Origin: Bdellovibrio sp. NC01
GTDB taxonomy: Bacteria > Bdellovibrionota > Bdellovibrionia > Bdellovibrionales > Bdellovibrionaceae
Length of the DNA: 64,000 nt
NCBI RefSeq assembly: GCF_006874625.1
Contig: NZ_CP030034.1
Location: forward strand, 3,596,001 to 3,660,000
Direction: 5' to 3'
Under the pieces are notes generated by a model, which was not told the DNA's origin, did no database searches, and saw only the letters and a list, made by a program, of their open reading frames with translations. Below, one piece after another: positions 45,854 to 54,756 of the stretch (position 1 is its first letter; every line of letters begins with the position of its first letter). The translations under genes and the position numbers were made by a program.

Positions 45854-47461
45854 CTACATTCTAAACACGCCTTGAGTTTTTTCTCCCCAAGACTTGTTCA
45901 AACTTGCTGCAATACCTAGTGCCAAAACACGACGCGTGTCTGCTGGATCAATGATACCATCGTCCCACAAACGTGCTGAAGAATAATAACACGAGCTTTC
46001 GTGTTCATACCTTTCTAGTGTCGGACGCTTGAATTCCGCTTGTGCAGCGGCATCCATCGTTTGTCCTTTAGCAGCCATTTGATCTAATTTCACAGTCAGC
46101 AATACGTTAGCAGCTTGTTCGCCACCCATCACGCTGATCTTTGCATTCGGCCACATCCACATTTGGCGTGGTTGATAAGCGCGACCGCACATACCGTAGT
46201 TACCCGCTCCGTAAGAGCCCCCGATGACAACAGTAAATTTTGGAACATGCGCATTTGATACAGCCATAACCATTTTCGCGCCATGTTTCGCAATACCTTC
46301 ATTTTCGTATTTCTTACCGACCATGAAGCCCGTGATATTTTGCAAGAAGATCAATGGAACTTCACGTTGCTCACACAACTCGATGAAGTGCGCTGCTTTC
46401 AAAGCAGATTCACTGAACAACACGCCGTTGTTCGCGATGATCCCTACTGGCATACCCCAAATGTGTGCAAAACCTGTCACCAAAGTTTTGCCGTACAACG
46501 GTTTGAATTCATGCAAGCGTGAACCATCTACAATACGCGCGATAATTTCGCGAACGTCGAATGGCACACGGCTGTCTTTAGGAATCACGCCATAGATTTC
46601 TTTTGAATCAAACAATGGCTCTTCAATCGGCATCGTTTTCAATTGCACAGCTTTGTTGTGATTCAAGTGCGCAACGATGGAACGCGTGATTTCAATCGCG
46701 TGATTGTCATCTTCTGCGAAATGATCTGTGACACCCGAAGTTTCACAGTGGACTTGCGCGCCACCAAGCTCTTGCGCATCAACGATTTCACCTGTTGCTG
46801 CACGCACCAGTGGAGGACCACCCAAGAAGATTGTACCGTTTTCTTTTACGATCACAGTTTCGTCACTCATCGCAGGAACGTAAGCACCACCCGCAGTACA
46901 TGAACCCATGACAACCGCGATTTGTGGAATGTTCGCTGCAGACATGCGCGCTTGGTTGTAGAAAATTCTGCCGAAATGATCACGGTCTGGGAACACGTCT
47001 GCTTGCATCGGCAAGAACGCACCACCCGAGTCGACAAGATAAATACATGGCAAACCGTTTTCGAAGGCGATTTCTTGTGCGCGCAAATGTTTTTTCACTG
47101 TCATCGGGAAGTAAGTACCACCCTTCACAGTCGCATCGTTCGCAACAATCACACACTCAGTTCCGTGCACCACACCGATACCTGTCACAACGCCAGCACC
47201 CGGTGCTTGGCCTTCGTACATATCCCATGCTGCCAAAGTTGAAAACTCAAGGAAAGCTGTTCCGCCGTCCACCAAAGCTTCAATACGTTCACGCGCCGTT
47301 AATTTGCCGCGCGCTTTGTGTTTCTTAGTGGCATCCGCACCACCGCCTTGTTTTACAAGTTCAACTTTTTCACGCCAGTCTTTTACGATGGACAACATCG
47401 CATCTTGATTGGCTTTAAAGTCAGCAGAGTTCGTATCAATGTTACTTTCTAAAATTTCCAT
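45854..47461 (-). CDS. mccB: Methylcrotonyl-CoA carboxylase beta (carboxyltransferase) subunit
   Basis: The 535-residue protein matches methylcrotonyl-CoA carboxyltransferase in length and motifs: '[17 protein letters not shown]', '[19 protein letters not shown]' in outline, '[11 protein letters not shown]', '[17 protein letters not shown]' and '[17 protein letters not shown]'. The '[15 protein letters not shown]' stretch is characteristic of MccB rather than PccB. It transfers CO2 from biotin to methylcrotonyl-CoA in leucine breakdown. The biotin carboxylase and carrier lie at the other end of this block, about 7 kb away. Confidence 0.94.
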   Translation of the reverse strand: MEILESNIDTNSADFKANQDAMLSIVKDWREKVELVKQGGGADATKKHKARGKLTARERIEALVDGGTAFLEFSTLAAWDMYEGQAPGAGVVTGIGVVHGTECVIVANDATVKGGTYFPMTVKKHLRAQEIAFENGLPCIYLVDSGGAFLPMQADVFPDRDHFGRIFYNQARMSAANIPQIAVVMGSCTAGGAYVPAMSDETVIVKENGTIFLGGPPLVRAATGEIVDAQELGGAQVHCETSGVTDHFAEDDNHAIEITRSIVAHLNHNKAVQLKTMPIEEPLFDSKEIYGVIPKDSRVPFDVREIIARIVDGSRLHEFKPLYGKTLVTGFAHIWGMPVGIIANNGVLFSESALKAAHFIELCEQREVPLIFLQNITGFMVGKKYENEGIAKHGAKMVMAVSNAHVPKFTVVIGGSYGAGNYGMCGRAYQPRQMWMWPNAKISVMGGEQAANVLLTVKLDQMAAKGQTMDAAAQAEFKRPTLERYEHESSCYYSSARLWDDGIIDPADTRRVLALGIAASLNKSWGEKTQGVFRM

Positions 47462-47474
47462 AAAACCTTTTTAC

Positions 47475-48098
47475 TTAAGCAAGTGCCGGCGTGTGTTTGA
47501 ATTTTAATTGCAAAACAACAGAGCCAACTGCTTGATCGTTCTCATCATAAATTTTTACTTCAGCTTCAGCTTGCGCCTCACGCTGATCACGAACTTCCGC
47601 CAAAACCACTTCGCGAGTCGTTTCTGGAAGCTCCATACGCAAACGGCAGTCCGCTGTTTGTGTTTTGAAAAACTCAGCCTGCGTTCCCGCCACTGAAATT
47701 TCAAAATTGCCCAAAGGTGCGTGACGCATCCACAATAATTTTGCTGCTTCAATCGCCGCTGTGATCAAAGCGCCTTCGTGCATTTGTTTGGTGTCGTTCA
47801 AGTTTCTTGTACGTGAAGGAACAACCATCTCAACTTGGTTATCTGACAAGCGAGAGATTCTCAATCCCATTCCCGCAGAAAAGGGGCGAACGATATCCAA
47901 AGCATAACTCAAGGCAGCATGCGAGGCCTTCGGGGAAACCTCTTCCAGCAAGGCCGCCAGGTCAGCAGCACTCAGGCGGATACCGCGTTCTTCCAATTGC
48001 GTCTTCAAGCCATCTTTAGCCTGCTGCAATTGCTGACGCAAATTTTGCTCAAGCTCGATCCCTTTAGACATTAAGATTGTCAGCCATTGTTGGTTCAT
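47475..48098 (-). CDS. Hotdog-fold (DUF4442-type) protein
   Basis: The 207-residue protein begins at ATG 48098 with GGAGG about seven bases upstream; the frame stays open far upstream, through a region that looks non-coding, so a longer start is unlikely. The N-terminal 80 residues are helical and Gln/Leu-rich; the C-terminal part resembles a hotdog thioesterase-like fold of the DUF4442 kind ('MHEGALITAAIEAAKLLW', 'QAEAEVKIYDENDQAVGS'). It lies 13 bases before the MccB gene and may act on acyl-CoA or acyl-ACP. Confidence 0.75.
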   Translation of the reverse strand: MNQQWLTILMSKGIELEQNLRQQLQQAKDGLKTQLEERGIRLSAADLAALLEEVSPKASHAALSYALDIVRPFSAGMGLRISRLSDNQVEMVVPSRTRNLNDTKQMHEGALITAAIEAAKLLWMRHAPLGNFEISVAGTQAEFFKTQTADCRLRMELPETTREVVLAEVRDQREAQAEAEVKIYDENDQAVGSVVLQLKFKHTPALA

Positions 48099-48212
48099 GA
48101 GATATCCTCCGTGACCGCTTACACTTCGGGTTGAAAAAAATGAAATATCATGCTCGGATAAAGATGTAAACGAACCCACGCAATAGATACCGGCAGTAGA
48201 GAGGATTTTCGA

Positions 48213-48692
48213 ATGAAGAAGATTGTTAGTCTTGTTGTTTTCATCGCAGCTTTGGTTTGGACTTGGAATGTAATCCACACAACTGAGGCAATTGGTTTCG
48301 AGACGCACTCCGGCATTCAGGCTAAGTTGGCAGATCTTATCACAGAAACTTTGGCGACTAAAAAACCTCACTCTAAAGATCTTAAAATCCAACGTCTTTG
48401 GACTGAAACTTTGAACGACAATAAAGTTCGCGCCGTGTTTTCGTACAGCTTTGTTGACGTTTCTGAAGGTGGCGAAGCTCTTGAACAAACTATCGAAGGC
48501 GAAGCCGTTCTTCACCGTGAACCATCTGAAGATTCAAAAGTTGATAAATGGACTTTGCAATCAGTAAAAACAACGAATGACTTCGTTACTTTCACTGAAG
48601 GCTCATTGATCACTCCGGGCACTGCAACTGAAGGCGACACGCAAACAGTTCCAGCACCAGCTCCAGCTCCTACTGAATCTGAACAACACTAA
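48213..48692 (+). CDS. Exported or anchored protein of unknown function
   Basis: The 159-residue protein has an N-terminal hydrophobic segment (MKKIVSLVVFIAALVWTW), which may be an uncleaved anchor, and a soluble body with beta-strand pattern ('VRAVFSYSFVDVSEGGE'). The last 20 residues are a Pro/Ala/Glu-rich tail. GAGAGG lies about nine bases upstream. Its TAA overlaps the methyltransferase ATG by one base. It is divergent from the hotdog protein. No family is recognised. Confidence 0.75.
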   Translation: MKKIVSLVVFIAALVWTWNVIHTTEAIGFETHSGIQAKLADLITETLATKKPHSKDLKIQRLWTETLNDNKVRAVFSYSFVDVSEGGEALEQTIEGEAVLHREPSEDSKVDKWTLQSVKTTNDFVTFTEGSLITPGTATEGDTQTVPAPAPAPTESEQH

Positions 48693-49726
48693 TGGCAATT
48701 CCCGATCAATTTATTCAGATTGATGAAGAGGGTTACGGAGTCAGCCGCGAGTTGCGCATCCAAGACCCTACAGCGGGAAGTGAAATTCTTGAAAATCTAA
48801 AAGTTCATCAGGGCGGAACACTGCTTAGCACATTCGGTGGAACGCCTGTCATCGTCGAAGCTTTCGACGAACCTTTGGTTGCTCAACAAATTCTACTCGA
48901 CGGAAAAACTTGGAAAATTCAAGGTCTTTACGGCACTGAATTCACTTTCAATTTACAGTCGCTTTCACTGGACGAGTGGGATCGCTTCCACGGCTACACG
49001 GACACTTTCGTGCCGTTCGTGATGTCACGTAAAGCACAAGCGACATTCTTCAACATGCTTGAAGAATTCGACGATGAATCCATCACATGGGATGGTCGAG
49101 CTTACGAAATTCCACCGTATTGGCCCGACAAACCAGAAATTGAAAAAGAAAATTTCTGGAGCAAGGCTTACCAAAACGACAACAATCCAGGTTGGAATTT
49201 AGGCGAACCCGCAGAAGCATTGAAAGACATGCTTCCACGTCTGAAAATCGCGCGTTCGCGCATTTTGGTGCTTGGTTGTGGCGAAGGTCACGATGCAGCG
49301 ATGTTTGCGGCCGCTGGCCACGTGGTCACCGCGGTGGATATTTCTCCACTGGCTTTGGAACGCGCTAAAAAACTTTACGGTCACATGGAAAATTTGAAGT
49401 TGGTTCAAGCGGATCTCTTCAAACTTCCGCGCGACTGGGATCAATCGTTCGATGTTATTTTTGAACACACATGTTACTGCGCAGTGAATCCGATCCATCG
49501 CCAAGATTTAGTAAAAACTTGGAATCGTCTTCTTGCAGAGGGCGGTCACTTGATGGGTGTCTTCTTCACATTCGAAAAACGCCAAGGCCCACCTTTCGGC
49601 GGCTCTGAATGGGAATTGCGCCAACGTCTAAAAAACAATTATCAGCCTATATTCTGGGGCCGCTGGCAAAAATCTGTTCCCAATCGCCAGGGCAAAGAGT
49701 TATTCATCTACTGCAAGAAAAAGTAG
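48692..49726 (+). CDS. SAM-dependent methyltransferase with N-terminal extension
   Basis: The 344-residue protein has a class I methyltransferase domain from about residue 165: the SAM motif 'ILVLGCGEGHDAAMFA', acidic loop 'VVTAVDISPLALERA', 'LVQADLFKLP' and 'FDVIFEHTCYCAV'. This resembles thiopurine/TPMT-like and halide methyltransferases. About 150 residues precede it, with no motif I know. Small-molecule targets are typical of such enzymes. Cotranscribed with the preceding gene by TAATG overlap. Confidence 0.87.
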   Translation: MAIPDQFIQIDEEGYGVSRELRIQDPTAGSEILENLKVHQGGTLLSTFGGTPVIVEAFDEPLVAQQILLDGKTWKIQGLYGTEFTFNLQSLSLDEWDRFHGYTDTFVPFVMSRKAQATFFNMLEEFDDESITWDGRAYEIPPYWPDKPEIEKENFWSKAYQNDNNPGWNLGEPAEALKDMLPRLKIARSRILVLGCGEGHDAAMFAAAGHVVTAVDISPLALERAKKLYGHMENLKLVQADLFKLPRDWDQSFDVIFEHTCYCAVNPIHRQDLVKTWNRLLAEGGHLMGVFFTFEKRQGPPFGGSEWELRQRLKNNYQPIFWGRWQKSVPNRQGKELFIYCKKK

Positions 49727-49729
49727 CCT

Positions 49730-49800
49730 AAAAGGTGTCTGGCACTTTTTCCGCAAAAATGGCAGGCACCTTCTCCGCAAAAGTGCCTGGCACTTTTTTG
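49730..49800. repeat. Three tandem copies of a TGCCTGGCAC-type motif
   Basis: Three units of 22-25 bases follow each other (49730-49754, 49755-49778, 49779-49800). Each is built around a near-palindromic GTGCCTGGCAC core flanked by A/T runs, joined by CCGC. The middle copy is in a slightly diverged form (ATGGCAGGCACC). It lies in the 109-bp gap between the methyltransferase and GNAT genes. Motifs of this look recur between genes in many Gram-negative genomes; copy number here was not counted. Confidence 0.65.
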
Positions 49801-49835
49801 GGTCCACACTGCGTTAATTTAAGAGAGGTTTATTT

Positions 49836-50363
49836 ATGCATATTGAATTCACTCAAGCTGATGAAAGTCATATTGATGAGATCGTGGCGTTGGTAAACTC
49901 GGCTTATCGCGGAGAGAGTTCGAAAAAGGGTTGGACGACGGAAGCGGATTTGCTTGATGGTCAACGCATTGATACCGAAAGCATCATGGCGACTTTGGCC
50001 AAAGAAAACGCGACCATCTTGATCGCGCAAGATGAAGATGCGGATGATAAAATCGTTGGATGCGCTCACTTAGAAAATCACGACGGCAAATTGTATCTTG
50101 GAATGCTAACAGTCGAACCGACTTTGCAGAAAAAAGGTATTGGCCGCATGTTAGTGAATGAAAGCGAAGCCTTCGCACAGTTCTGGGATTGTACGCATAT
50201 GTACATGACTGTGATTTCAGCGCGTACCGAACTTATCAAATGGTACGAAAAGCTAGGCTTCCGTAACACTGGCGAGAAAAGACCGTTCCCCTACGGCGAC
50301 GAGCGCTTCGGAATTCCGAAAGTCGAAAATCTTGAATTTGTAATCCTTGAAAAGAAAATCTAA
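49836..50363 (+). CDS. GNAT family N-acetyltransferase
   Basis: The 175-residue protein has the GNAT core: 'YLGMLTVEPTLQKKGIGRML' holds the acetyl-CoA loop (Q-x-x-G-I-G), followed by 'VISARTELIKWYEKLGFRNTGEK'. This last segment is common in GNATs that act on small molecules or protein N-termini. AGAGAGGT lies upstream of the ATG. Substrate unknown; monocistronic by spacing. Confidence 0.88.
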   Translation: MHIEFTQADESHIDEIVALVNSAYRGESSKKGWTTEADLLDGQRIDTESIMATLAKENATILIAQDEDADDKIVGCAHLENHDGKLYLGMLTVEPTLQKKGIGRMLVNESEAFAQFWDCTHMYMTVISARTELIKWYEKLGFRNTGEKRPFPYGDERFGIPKVENLEFVILEKKI

Positions 50364-50449
50364 ATTCATCTCACGCATAATAAATTCGCGTGTATGTATT
50401 AAAAGTTTTGTTTGTTTGGCGTTATGTTTTCGTTAAGGAGAACGTAACG

Positions 50450-50980
50450 ATGAGCATGAAACTAGTTGTGGTAGCGACTTTGAGCCTAATCTCTTCTTTG
50501 GCACTTGCCGATAGCATGGGACCTCAAGGCGACAAATTTTACGAAGAAGCTGCTCACTTTGCGAACGCTTGCTCTGAAGAACCTTGCAAAGCTCCTTATT
50601 CAACTGACATTTTGTACAACCAAAAAAATCGTACAAACAAATTGGCGCCAGACACTCGCGAAACTTTGAAAAAAGTTGCGTGGGAGCAAGCTCAAGTTTG
50701 GGGCGACACTATTCTTGAAGGTGACTACGCGTCTTCGGGTCGTACACGTTTAGATTCAGTTTCTGGTTACTATAAAGAAAACCGTTTGGTGGGTTACAAA
50801 ATCACTTACTCTGAAAAAGCTTGGTACACTGGCGAGTGTAACTACGACGGAACTCGCGATACTTTGAAGGGCTGCAAAGAAGGCCGTATCACAGAAGTGA
50901 GCTTTGTTTCTCCTGACATGAAAACATTCTTCACAGACGAAGATCGTCACGCGGATTTTGATTCCAATACTGTTCTTTAA
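50450..50980 (+). CDS. Exported protein of unknown function
   Basis: The 176-residue protein starts at ATG 50450, nine bases after AAGGAG; the frame is open 20 codons further up without a ribosome binding site. A signal peptide ends at SLALA. The mature part has four Cys ('ANACSEEPCKAPY', 'GECNYDGTRDTLKGC') that may form two disulfides, and Trp/Tyr-rich strands. Predicted periplasmic. No family is recognised. Confidence 0.75.
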   Translation: MSMKLVVVATLSLISSLALADSMGPQGDKFYEEAAHFANACSEEPCKAPYSTDILYNQKNRTNKLAPDTRETLKKVAWEQAQVWGDTILEGDYASSGRTRLDSVSGYYKENRLVGYKITYSEKAWYTGECNYDGTRDTLKGCKEGRITEVSFVSPDMKTFFTDEDRHADFDSNTVL

Positions 50981-50997
50981 TCCCTATACTCGGACGC

Positions 50998-51828
50998 ATG
51001 TCGTTCGTAATCGAAACTAAAGATCTTACTCGCGTCTATCAGACTTATCAAAAGCCTGAAGGCTTCCTGAATTCCCTACGTGGATTCTTCAACCGCAAAT
51101 ACAATAACAAAGTCGCTTTGGATAAAACGACTTTGTCGATTGAGCCAGGACAAATTGTCGGTCTTGTCGGTGCCAATGGCGCGGGAAAAACAACTCTGTT
51201 GAAAATGCTATCTGGTTTGGTGACACCCACTTCGGGTGATGCTCGAGTTCTTGGTTACAAACCGTGGGAACGCAAAAACGAATTCTTAAGCCAAATCAGT
51301 ATTCTTCTTGGACAAAAAAATCAGTTGTGGTGGGACATCTCCCCTGCTGATTCTTTTGCGTTGCTTGCGCGCATTTACGATCTTGATCCAGACGCTGCCA
51401 GAAAACGTGTCGCACATTTGGCAGACATGCTTCAGTGCACGCACGTCTTGCACACACAATTGCGCCGCCTAAGCCTTGGTGAAAGAATGAAGATGGAAAT
51501 CATCGGTTCACTTTTGCACGAACCAAAAGTTCTTTTCCTGGATGAACCGACAATTGGTTTAGACATCGTAGCGCAAGAAACAATTCGTGAATTCCTTGAT
51601 CAATACGTGAAAGAAAAAGGTCCAACTGTGATTCTAACAAGTCACTACATGGACGACATCGCAAAACTTGCGGATAAATTATTGCTGATTTCAAAAGGCA
51701 ATATCGTTTACCAAGGCACTGTTGAACAGTTCGTTAAAAATGCCAACACTGGCATGGCTGAAAATGAAGAGGTCGATTTTGAAGAAGTCATTCACCGTTT
51801 TTTGGAAACGGAATCTCGCGTTCGCTAA
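50998..51828 (+). CDS. ABC-2 type transporter ATP-binding protein
   Basis: The 276-residue protein has one ABC domain: Walker A GANGAGKTT, Q-loop near 'SILLGQKNQLWW', signature LSLGERMK and Walker B 'VLFLDEPTIGLD', then the H-loop 'ILTSHYMDD'. The N-terminal 'KPEGFLNSLRGFFNRKY' insert is typical of the subgroup with two DUF990-type permeases. Two such permeases follow directly, so this is an ABC exporter of unknown cargo; energy for it comes from ATP in the cytoplasm. Confidence 0.93.
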   Translation: MSFVIETKDLTRVYQTYQKPEGFLNSLRGFFNRKYNNKVALDKTTLSIEPGQIVGLVGANGAGKTTLLKMLSGLVTPTSGDARVLGYKPWERKNEFLSQISILLGQKNQLWWDISPADSFALLARIYDLDPDAARKRVAHLADMLQCTHVLHTQLRRLSLGERMKMEIIGSLLHEPKVLFLDEPTIGLDIVAQETIREFLDQYVKEKGPTVILTSHYMDDIAKLADKLLLISKGNIVYQGTVEQFVKNANTGMAENEEVDFEEVIHRFLETESRVR

Positions 51829-52597
51829 TCTTGCGATCGTTTCCAATCTTGAATACAGACTGAACTATTTCGTCGACGCTATCTTGCAGCCGACGCTTAC
51901 GACGGGCATCGAAGTTCTGTTGTGGTTTGCGGTATTCCGTGGCGCTCAAACGACAGAGATCGCGGGCTTCGGTCGTGATTTCTATTTGTCCTATGCGCTG
52001 TGGGGCGCGTTCTTCGCACGTATTTGTACAAGCTGGATGTATGAATTCCGCATGATTCAAGAAATTGATTCCGGAACGATCAACAGTTTGCTGACTCGTC
52101 CGATGAGTTACTACGAATATTATTTCTCGCAACTGATGGGCTATAAATTCATCACAACGATTGTGTCGATGGCGGTTCCAATTATTGCGGTATTGATTTT
52201 TGCTTTACCGACAAAATTTGAACGCCTGCCGATGGCCTTTGCCCTTGAATTCTATTATTTGATCTTGGTGCACTCGATCAGCTTTGTGATTGCCACGTGC
52301 GCGTTTTACTTAAACAAAGTGTATTCATTCACAGGTGCTAAAAACTTAGCGTTGTGGTTATTAACCGGCGAACTGTTTCCATTAGACTTGATGCCCGAAC
52401 CGTTTAAAACATTCATCATCTCTTTACCTTTCAGTTCTGGCGTTTACATTCCTGTTGGTTATCTGACGGGCCGCTTGGAGATCGCATCGGTGTACCAAGG
52501 ATTTATTTCTGTTACAGCAGGTATTGTGGTTGTGAATTTACTTGGCGCGTGGATGTGGAAAAAAGGCCTTAAAGTTTACGTTGGGACGGGAGCATAA
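51764..52597 (+). CDS. ABC-2 type transporter permease 1
   Basis: The 277-residue protein has about six membrane segments and the 'LEYRLNYFVD' start typical of ABC2_membrane_6/DUF990 permeases. ATG 51764 is my choice; an ATG at 51740 and a TTG at 51722 are open in the same frame. All lie inside the end of the ATPase gene, an overlap of 65 bases from 51764, without a strong ribosome binding site, so translation is probably coupled. It pairs with the next permease. Confidence 0.85.
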   Translation: MKRSILKKSFTVFWKRNLAFANLAIVSNLEYRLNYFVDAILQPTLTTGIEVLLWFAVFRGAQTTEIAGFGRDFYLSYALWGAFFARICTSWMYEFRMIQEIDSGTINSLLTRPMSYYEYYFSQLMGYKFITTIVSMAVPIIAVLIFALPTKFERLPMAFALEFYYLILVHSISFVIATCAFYLNKVYSFTGAKNLALWLLTGELFPLDLMPEPFKTFIISLPFSSGVYIPVGYLTGRLEIASVYQGFISVTAGIVVVNLLGAWMWKKGLKVYVGTGA

Positions 52598-52598
52598 A

Positions 52599-53393
52599 AT
52601 GGCAAACGTTCAAAAGTACTTACGCCTTTACCTCGCTATGTTCAGAGCAAGTTTCATCGCCGATCTGGAATATCGTGCGAATTTCCTGACTCGTGTGATG
52701 ACGGATATTTTCTGGTATATTGCACAGATCACGACGTTTGAAGTCTTGTTCCAACATACACCACTGATCGGCGGTTGGAATTTACCACAAATGCGCGTGT
52801 TTCTTGGAGTCGTCTTCGTTGTCGATGCGCTGTACATGATTATCTTGTCTGAAAATCTTGATCAGTTTTCAGAAAAAGTGCGCAAAGGTGATTTGGATTT
52901 ACTACTAGCTAAGCCCGTGAATTCACAATTCATGATCAGCTTACAAAAGGCTTCAACACCTGCGATCGGTAATCTTATCATCGCGACAAGCTGGTTTATT
53001 TATAGTCTTAGCCAACTGCCAGATTTCCACTGGTTCCGTTTGTTGTGGATGTTGATTTTAATCCCGTGTGGATTGGTTGCGTGTTATTCAGTTCGTTTCT
53101 TCATGGCGTCTACGGCGGTCATTTTTGCGAAGTCTGAAAACTTGCAATTCATTTGGTATCAGATCTACAGACTGGGAATGCGTCCCGACTCGATTTATGT
53201 GCCATGGTTGAAGTGGTTGTTACTGACAGCGGTACCTGTGGGTGTGATTGCCAGTGTGCCGTCACGCGCACTGCTTGAACCGCCACAATTTGGCTTGTTC
53301 GCGTGGATCATGGTTCTGACGTGCATTTTGCTGTTTTTATCAAACAAATTTTGGAAATTTGCTCTGCGTTTTTATGCCAGCGCAAGTTCGTAG
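52599..53393 (+). CDS. ABC-2 type transporter permease 2
   Basis: The 264-residue protein starts at ATG 52599, one base after the previous stop, with GGGAG six bases upstream. It has 'LEYRANFLTRV' near the N-terminus and about six membrane segments, including 'FVVDALYMIILSENL' and 'DLDLLLAKPVNSQFM', typical of DUF990 permeases. Together with the ATPase and permease 1 it forms a complete exporter. The cargo is unknown. Confidence 0.88.
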   Translation: MANVQKYLRLYLAMFRASFIADLEYRANFLTRVMTDIFWYIAQITTFEVLFQHTPLIGGWNLPQMRVFLGVVFVVDALYMIILSENLDQFSEKVRKGDLDLLLAKPVNSQFMISLQKASTPAIGNLIIATSWFIYSLSQLPDFHWFRLLWMLILIPCGLVACYSVRFFMASTAVIFAKSENLQFIWYQIYRLGMRPDSIYVPWLKWLLLTAVPVGVIASVPSRALLEPPQFGLFAWIMVLTCILLFLSNKFWKFALRFYASASS

Positions 53394-53490
53394 TATTTTC
53401 GTTATTAAGTCGAAAATAACCCGCTAACTCTTAGCGCCGGCCACAGCGCAGAGTCATGACTTTCCACAAGGCCCTTTTTAAATTGGCCCT

Positions 53491-54756
53491 ATGAATTCAC
53501 AAGATTCAACGAGTACGACTGCATTTCTAAAAAGATGCAGTCTACTTCTAATAATTCTATTTCCGTTCCTTGTCGGCTGCGCAAGCAATAAAATTATTCG
53601 CGACTCCGATTACACCGATTCACTTGCAGCAATGCGCACGGGCTCTCCTGAAAAAGCAATGATCCTTTTTCCTTCGGGAGAACAAAAAGGTTTCATCACT
53701 TCGATGGAAAAATCGTGGATCTCTCTTTGGAATGGTAACAAGGATCAAAGCTCGTTACTTGATCAGGTGAAGTTTCTTGAGAGCCGCAAGTACACCAGCA
53801 TTTCACGTGAAGCCGAATATTTCTTCTTCAGCGAATCCGAAGAAGGCTACATCCCCGGTGAACATGAAATTATCGTGCTCCATTTATTAAGCGCGATGTA
53901 CTTCATGGAAAACCAACAATGGGACGAGGCAAAGGTAGAAGCACGTCTTGCAGGATATTTTCTGCAAACAATGTTTAATCCCAATCAACCCCACTTCGAT
54001 GATCCCGCACTCCGTATTTGGCTTGCAAGTATCTGGTCCGCTCTGGGTGAATGGAATGAAGCCCAAGTCGATTTGCGTAGAGCGTATGAATTAAGTCAGA
54101 ACAAAAACTTGTTACCACTTATTTTACTCAATCACCCACCAAAAAACTTAGCACTGAGTTTTTACGGAGTCTCCCCACACTTAGATTGGGTTCAGGGCGA
54201 GGCCTTCCCGAAATTCAGCAATAAAACAGCGGAACCTCTTGGGGGAATTCACTATTCGACTGAAGCTTGGTACCAACGACATATGCTTCGCAACACCGCC
54301 ATTCGCGATATCGTTTCCAGTTCCAATTACATGGCTCAATATTATGGAGTGAAGTTCGGAGCAGGAAGTGAAAAAGCACTCGGCTACACCGCGGGTGGCG
54401 CCATCATGACAACAGGAGTGATTCTTGGAACGGCGATTTTTGCAGGTGGCGTTTACTTACTTGCCTCTGCCGGCGTTAACGATGGCCAAGCTATCGGCTA
54501 CATCATTGGTGCAGGTTTTATCGTTGGTGCAAAAATGTGGAAAGAAGGATCAAGACTTGCCAGTGATACTGCTCGCCGGGTCGACGAAGAAGAAGAGCAG
54601 AAGCTTGAAAACATGCGCACATATCGCTTCATGCGCTTCTTGCCCAATTGGATCGCGTTAGAAGCCGATCCAATTCTGATTACTCCATGGCAAGCCGTAA
54701 AAACTTACCAAGCACCGAAGTCGAAAACTTCAGTTCAATTTATTCAGCGTTTTTAG
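53491..54756 (+). CDS. Lipoprotein with helical-repeat body and Gly-rich hairpin
   Basis: The 421-residue protein has a lipoprotein signal peptide with lipobox LVGC (Cys30). Residues about 35-215 look like a TPR-type helical repeat region ('MYFMENQQWDEAKVEARLA', 'GEWNEAQVDLRRAYEL'). Near the C-terminus a pair of Gly-rich hydrophobic segments (about 300-350) could be a membrane-inserting hairpin. No family is recognised. The ATG has no clear ribosome binding site. Its 3' end overlaps the convergent alpha/beta hydrolase gene by 17 bases. Confidence 0.8.
   Translation: MNSQDSTSTTAFLKRCSLLLIILFPFLVGCASNKIIRDSDYTDSLAAMRTGSPEKAMILFPSGEQKGFITSMEKSWISLWNGNKDQSSLLDQVKFLESRKYTSISREAEYFFFSESEEGYIPGEHEIIVLHLLSAMYFMENQQWDEAKVEARLAGYFLQTMFNPNQPHFDDPALRIWLASIWSALGEWNEAQVDLRRAYELSQNKNLLPLILLNHPPKNLALSFYGVSPHLDWVQGEAFPKFSNKTAEPLGGIHYSTEAWYQRHMLRNTAIRDIVSSSNYMAQYYGVKFGAGSEKALGYTAGGAIMTTGVILGTAIFAGGVYLLASAGVNDGQAIGYIIGAGFIVGAKMWKEGSRLASDTARRVDEEEEQKLENMRTYRFMRFLPNWIALEADPILITPWQAVKTYQAPKSKTSVQFIQRF

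Noticed and set aside
48099-48515. A long N-terminal extension of the hotdog protein (start at 48515)
   Set aside because: It would run through the divergent promoter region and into the neighbouring exported-protein gene. The ATG at 48098 has GGAGG in front, and the extra residues look non-coding.
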